A stretch of DNA of 8,212 nucleotides from Zoogloeaceae bacterium (lineage in GTDB: Bacteria; Pseudomonadota; Gammaproteobacteria; Burkholderiales; Rhodocyclaceae), in NCBI GenBank assembly GCA_031290535.1, contig JAITNI010000020.1:1-8212 (forward strand). Direction: 5' to 3'. The notes beneath the pieces are model-generated. The model was not told where the DNA came from. It did no database searches and saw nothing but the letters and a program-made list of their open reading frames with translations. The position numbers were made by a program, and so were the translations under genes. Below, piece by piece: positions 6,231-8,212 of the stretch. How positions within the stretch are numbered: position 1 is the stretch's first letter; each line of letters starts with the position of its first letter.

Positions 6231-7250
6231 CTATTGCTCGACAATCTGGTCATAAATGCCGCCATCAGCAAAGTGGGTCTGCTGCACCTTCGCCCAGCCG
6301 CCCAGCCGGTTTTCTACCGTGAAGACGCGCAGGGCGGGGAAGCGGGCGGCGTATTTTTTCAGAATGGCGGGGTCACGGGGACGGAAAGAATGCTTGGCAA
6401 TAATTTCCTGTCCCGCAGGCGAAAAGAGGAAATTCAGGTACGCCGTCGCCAGCGCCCGACTGCCGCGCTTGTCCACCACACGCTCCACCACCGCCACCGG
6501 CGCGGCGGCTTCAATACTGAGCGAGGGATACACCACCTCGAATTGCGCGCCGCCGACTTCCTTGCCGATCAGCACGGCCTCGTTCTCGAACGTCACCAGC
6601 ACATCGCCGATGTCCCGCTGGGTAAAGGTGGTTGTCGCGCCGCGCCCGCCGCCGTCCAGCACCGGCACATTCCTGAACAGCGCCTTGACAAAGGCTTTCG
6701 CCTTTGCCTCGTCGCCCTTCGCCTGTTCCAGCGCGTAGCCCCAGGCGGCCAGATAGGTATAGCGGCCATTGCCGGAAGTCTTGGGATTGGGCACGATGAC
6801 CTGGATGTCCGGGCGGGTCAGATCCGACCAGTCCCTGATGCCCTTCGGGTTGCCCTTGCGGACTAAAAACACGGACAGCGTGGTATAGGGCGCGGCCTCG
6901 TGGGGAAAGCGTTTTTTCCAGTCGGCGGCCACCAGCCCCCCCTGTGTCACCAGAATGTCGATGTCGGGCGACTGGTTCATCGTCACTACATCGGCTTCCA
7001 GTCCGGCAGCGACCGACATCGCCTGCTTGCTGGAACCGCCATGCGACTGATTCACCGTCACCTTCTCGCCGCCATGTCCAGCCTGCCAGTGGGCGGAAAA
7101 CGCCGGGTTGATGTCCTTGTACAGCTCCCGCGACACGTCGTAAGACACATTGAGCAGTGTGGTGTCGGCCTGCGCGACAGAAAAACACAGTCCCGTCCCG
7201 AGAAGAAGGCCAAACCGGACAAGAGCGCGGGAAAAAAGTTCGGATCGCAT
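6231..7250 (-). CDS. sbp: Periplasmic sulfate-binding protein
   Basis: This 339-residue protein binds sulfate in the periplasm and delivers it to CysT-CysW. A typical Sec signal peptide (basic start, hydrophobic FGLLLGTGLCFSVAQA) is likely cut after Ala28, giving DTTLLNVSYD. Family motifs are NVSYDVSRELYKDINPAF (34-51), NQSHGGSSKQA (67-77) and PNPKTSGNGRYTYLAAWG (154-171), which include ligand-site residues in characterised sulfate-binding proteins. ATG 7250 has AGGA nine bases upstream and is the start that gives a proper signal peptide. It is the first gene of the operon, as expected for the subunit needed in excess. CysP, the thiosulfate-preferring paralogue, is the main alternative name; the sequence alone does not settle the preferred oxyanion. 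Confidence 0.93.
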   Translation of the reverse strand: MRSELFSRALVRFGLLLGTGLCFSVAQADTTLLNVSYDVSRELYKDINPAFSAHWQAGHGGEKVTVNQSHGGSSKQAMSVAAGLEADVVTMNQSPDIDILVTQGGLVAADWKKRFPHEAAPYTTLSVFLVRKGNPKGIRDWSDLTRPDIQVIVPNPKTSGNGRYTYLAAWGYALEQAKGDEAKAKAFVKALFRNVPVLDGGGRGATTTFTQRDIGDVLVTFENEAVLIGKEVGGAQFEVVYPSLSIEAAAPVAVVERVVDKRGSRALATAYLNFLFSPAGQEIIAKHSFRPRDPAILKKYAARFPALRVFTVENRLGGWAKVQQTHFADGGIYDQIVEQ

Positions 7251-7389
7251 GGGGAAAATCCTTTGTAAAAACCAGTTAAGCCGCCAGTTTATGGGCGCGG
7301 CACAAAATTAAAAAATAATAAAAAATTTATTGCTTATTTCTTTTGGTTATATATCTTGGACGTTCATTCGGGGTGGGATGCCCGGAAAA
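7251..7389 (-). promoter_or_regulatory. AT-rich leader and probable CysB-controlled promoter of sbp operon
   Basis: The segment between the upstream gene and sbp contains a very AT-rich block (about 7306-7355) in an otherwise GC-rich region. It includes inverted arms AATAAA (7317-7322) and TTTATT (7326-7331), and further TTAT/ATAA-type words such as GGTTATATAT. CysB sites are known to be long, AT-rich and poorly conserved, so this is a plausible operator. Downstream on the minus strand, CATAAA (7293-7288) and TTAACT (7279-7274) are possible -10 elements without a good -35, as expected of an activated promoter. None of these assignments is secure. Confidence 0.4.
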
Positions 7390-7806
7390 TTATTTTGGCG
7401 TGGATTTTCCCGGCGCGGCGCTGCCCTTGCGTTTGCGCCGCCGGACTTCGTAGCCCTGTTTTTCCAGCCAGCGAATCGCGCGTTCCACCCGCAGCGCCTG
7501 ACGTTCCGTCTTTTCGCTTTCGCCAACCGACAAATCCAGGCCATGCAGGCGTACCCAGGCGAGCACAATGTCCAGCCCCTTGGGGCCGATGCCGCTAATT
7601 TTTTGCAGACGCGGATACCCCAGCGCCACAATATCCGCCGGACTGAAATCAGCACGGCTGAAAAATTTGCACAACGCATTGCGCTGCAAGGTGGGCAAGC
7701 GCTCCCCCGGCTGCAAACCCGCCCGCCCTTCCCCGGCGCTGTCCTCCGCCACGCTGTGGACGCCATGCCCCGCCGACACGGACGCCATGCCACACGCTTC
7801 TTTCAT
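7390..7806 (-). CDS. Small helix-hairpin-helix protein, RNA polymerase alpha-CTD-like
   Basis: This 138-residue protein has no signal peptide or membrane segment. The central part, about 39-92, runs TLQRNALCKF ... DIVALGYPRLQKISGIGPKG ... LDIVLAWVRLHGLDL. The hydrophobic spacing and the SGIGPKGLD hairpin (71-79) match the helix-hairpin-helix fold of the RNA polymerase alpha C-terminal domain and related DNA-binding domains. Residues 97-121 form a likely amphipathic helix (ERQALRVERAIRWLEKQGYE). The C-terminus is strongly basic (VRRRKRKGSAAPGKSTPK), consistent with nucleic acid binding. The first 35 residues look disordered. ATG 7806 has GGA seven bases upstream; ATG 7788 is an alternative start. 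It lies upstream of sbp in the same direction, but the AT-rich gap suggests separate control. I do not recognise a named gene; DNA binding is inferred. Confidence 0.6.
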   Translation of the reverse strand: MKEACGMASVSAGHGVHSVAEDSAGEGRAGLQPGERLPTLQRNALCKFFSRADFSPADIVALGYPRLQKISGIGPKGLDIVLAWVRLHGLDLSVGESEKTERQALRVERAIRWLEKQGYEVRRRKRKGSAAPGKSTPK

Positions 7807-8044
7807 ATGAGTTCCATGTCGTCAAACTGAATAAACATAACATCCTGTCTGTCGAAACCCAAAGACAAAACGCTGATATGGATATAGCCTGCGCGCACAG
7901 AAAAGTTTCAACAGCAAGAAATGAGCCGAAACCCCGACCGTAAGAAAGGGGACTGGCTCCCACTGCCCTGAAGGGCGGGGTTTCAAATCGGAGTTATAGT
8001 CATTCCCGTAAAGAATCAGACGCCCCCGGCAGTTCCTTCTCCCG
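7807..8044 (+). mobile_element. Possible IS200/IS605 (TnpB-type) right-end remnant
   Basis: No convincing gene lies in these 238 bases. At 7928-7984 a 9-bp perfect inverted pair, GAAACCCCG (7928-7936) and CGGGGTTTC (7976-7984), encloses GGGGACTGGCTCCC (7948-7961) and a GCCC-TGAA-GGGC hairpin (7965-7976). The sequence ends GGGGTTTCAA. Structured 3' ends of this kind, finishing in TTTCAA, are typical of the omega-RNA and right end of TnpB-carrying elements. The plus frame before it ends at TAA 7941 after CAHRKVSTARNEPKPRP, which could be a tnpB C-terminal remnant, but there is no recognisable catalytic motif. No tnpA or complete tnpB is present. The assignment relies on remembered family features and the fold, so it is tentative; chance repetitive sequence is the alternative. 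Confidence 0.35.
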
Positions 8045-8212
8045 TGTACAGACCGTGGACATCCTAAACACCTGTTCGGAGACATGGTAGACACCATACT
8101 AGGCGTTTGACATTTCCGTAAAGGGGAGTTGAGATGCCGTGGAAAGAGAGGTCAGCCATGTTGTTGAAGAAGGAATTTGTGGGATTTGCGGTACAGTCTG
8201 GGGTGAATATGC
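8045..8212 (+). mobile_element. Left end of an IS481-family insertion sequence, truncated by window
   Basis: The transposase start at 8134 is preceded by 89 bases with the layout of an IS481-type left end. It begins TGTACAGACCGTGGACATCC (8045-8064), with the TGT terminus common in this family. Two related words follow, GACATCCTAAACA (8058-8070) and GACATGGTAGACA (8081-8093), which may be repeated transposase-binding sites. The exact terminus and any target duplication cannot be confirmed, because the right end is beyond the window. Confidence 0.5.
8134..8212 (+). CDS. IS481-family transposase, N-terminal 26 codons only
   Basis: ATG 8134 has AAGGGGAG five bases upstream and opens a frame that runs off the window: MPWKERSAMLLKKEFVGFAV then QSGVNM. 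This closely resembles the start of a common class of IS481 transposases (MPWKE--VM---EFV-LA--EGVNM), where it begins the helix-turn-helix that binds the element's ends. The DDE catalytic core would lie further right and is not visible, so completeness cannot be judged. Confidence 0.65.
   Translation, partial: MPWKERSAMLLKKEFVGFAVQSGVNM

Noticed and set aside
5438..6271. 277-codon minus-strand frame overlapping cysT
   Set aside because: It is in another frame of a clearly conserved permease and has no recognisable domain.
8107..8135. TTGACA at 8107-8112 as a transposase promoter
   Set aside because: A -10 at normal spacing would overlap the start codon at 8134 and resembles no consensus.

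Overview
The window looks like chromosomal DNA of a Gram-negative proteobacterium, most likely a betaproteobacterium. The clues are overall GC-richness, an Sbp-CysT-CysW-CysA sulfate importer whose operon ends in its own cysB (an arrangement known from betaproteobacteria), and REP-type repeats carrying the TTCG...CGAAGGGC core that is widespread in that group. The taxonomic call is inference; no rRNA or strict marker gene is present.

Layout from left to right. (1) Positions 1544 down to the left edge hold a minus-strand operon: azlC, azlD and a DUF998-like membrane protein cut by the window edge. The genes are joined by ATGA stop/start overlaps. AzlC and AzlD form a branched-chain amino acid exporter of the YgaZH type. 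The third gene carries a REP palindrome inside its reading frame. (2) Positions 1522-1847 are a divergent intergenic region filled with REP units, some of them inverted. Its left part overlaps the 5' end of azlC. (3) Positions 1848-2309 (+) encode a small Sel1-like repeat protein, followed by hairpins that can serve as terminators for it and for the convergent cys operon. (4) Positions 7250 down to 2440 hold the complete sulfate uptake operon on the minus strand: sbp, cysT, cysW, cysA, cysB. The junctions are 2 nt, TGATG, ATGA and ATGA, so all five genes are probably one transcript. An AT-rich leader, probably the CysB-controlled promoter region, lies upstream of sbp. (5) Positions 7806 down to 7390 (-) encode a small helix-hairpin-helix protein resembling the C-terminal domain of RNA polymerase alpha. 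(6) Positions 7807-8212 are mobile-element territory: a structured segment resembling the right end (omega-RNA region) of an IS200/IS605 TnpB element, then the left end and first 26 codons of an IS481-family transposase that runs off the window.

The best understood unit is sulfate assimilation. Sbp captures sulfate in the periplasm, CysT and CysW form the membrane channel, CysA supplies ATP hydrolysis, and CysB, which keeps the residues known to contact N-acetylserine and sulfate, would switch the operon on under sulfur limitation. I did not find a clearly new multi-gene system. The most unusual signals are the REP palindrome embedded in a coding frame, the unrelated long inverted repeats flanking two REP elements, and the orphan TnpB-RNA-like segment.
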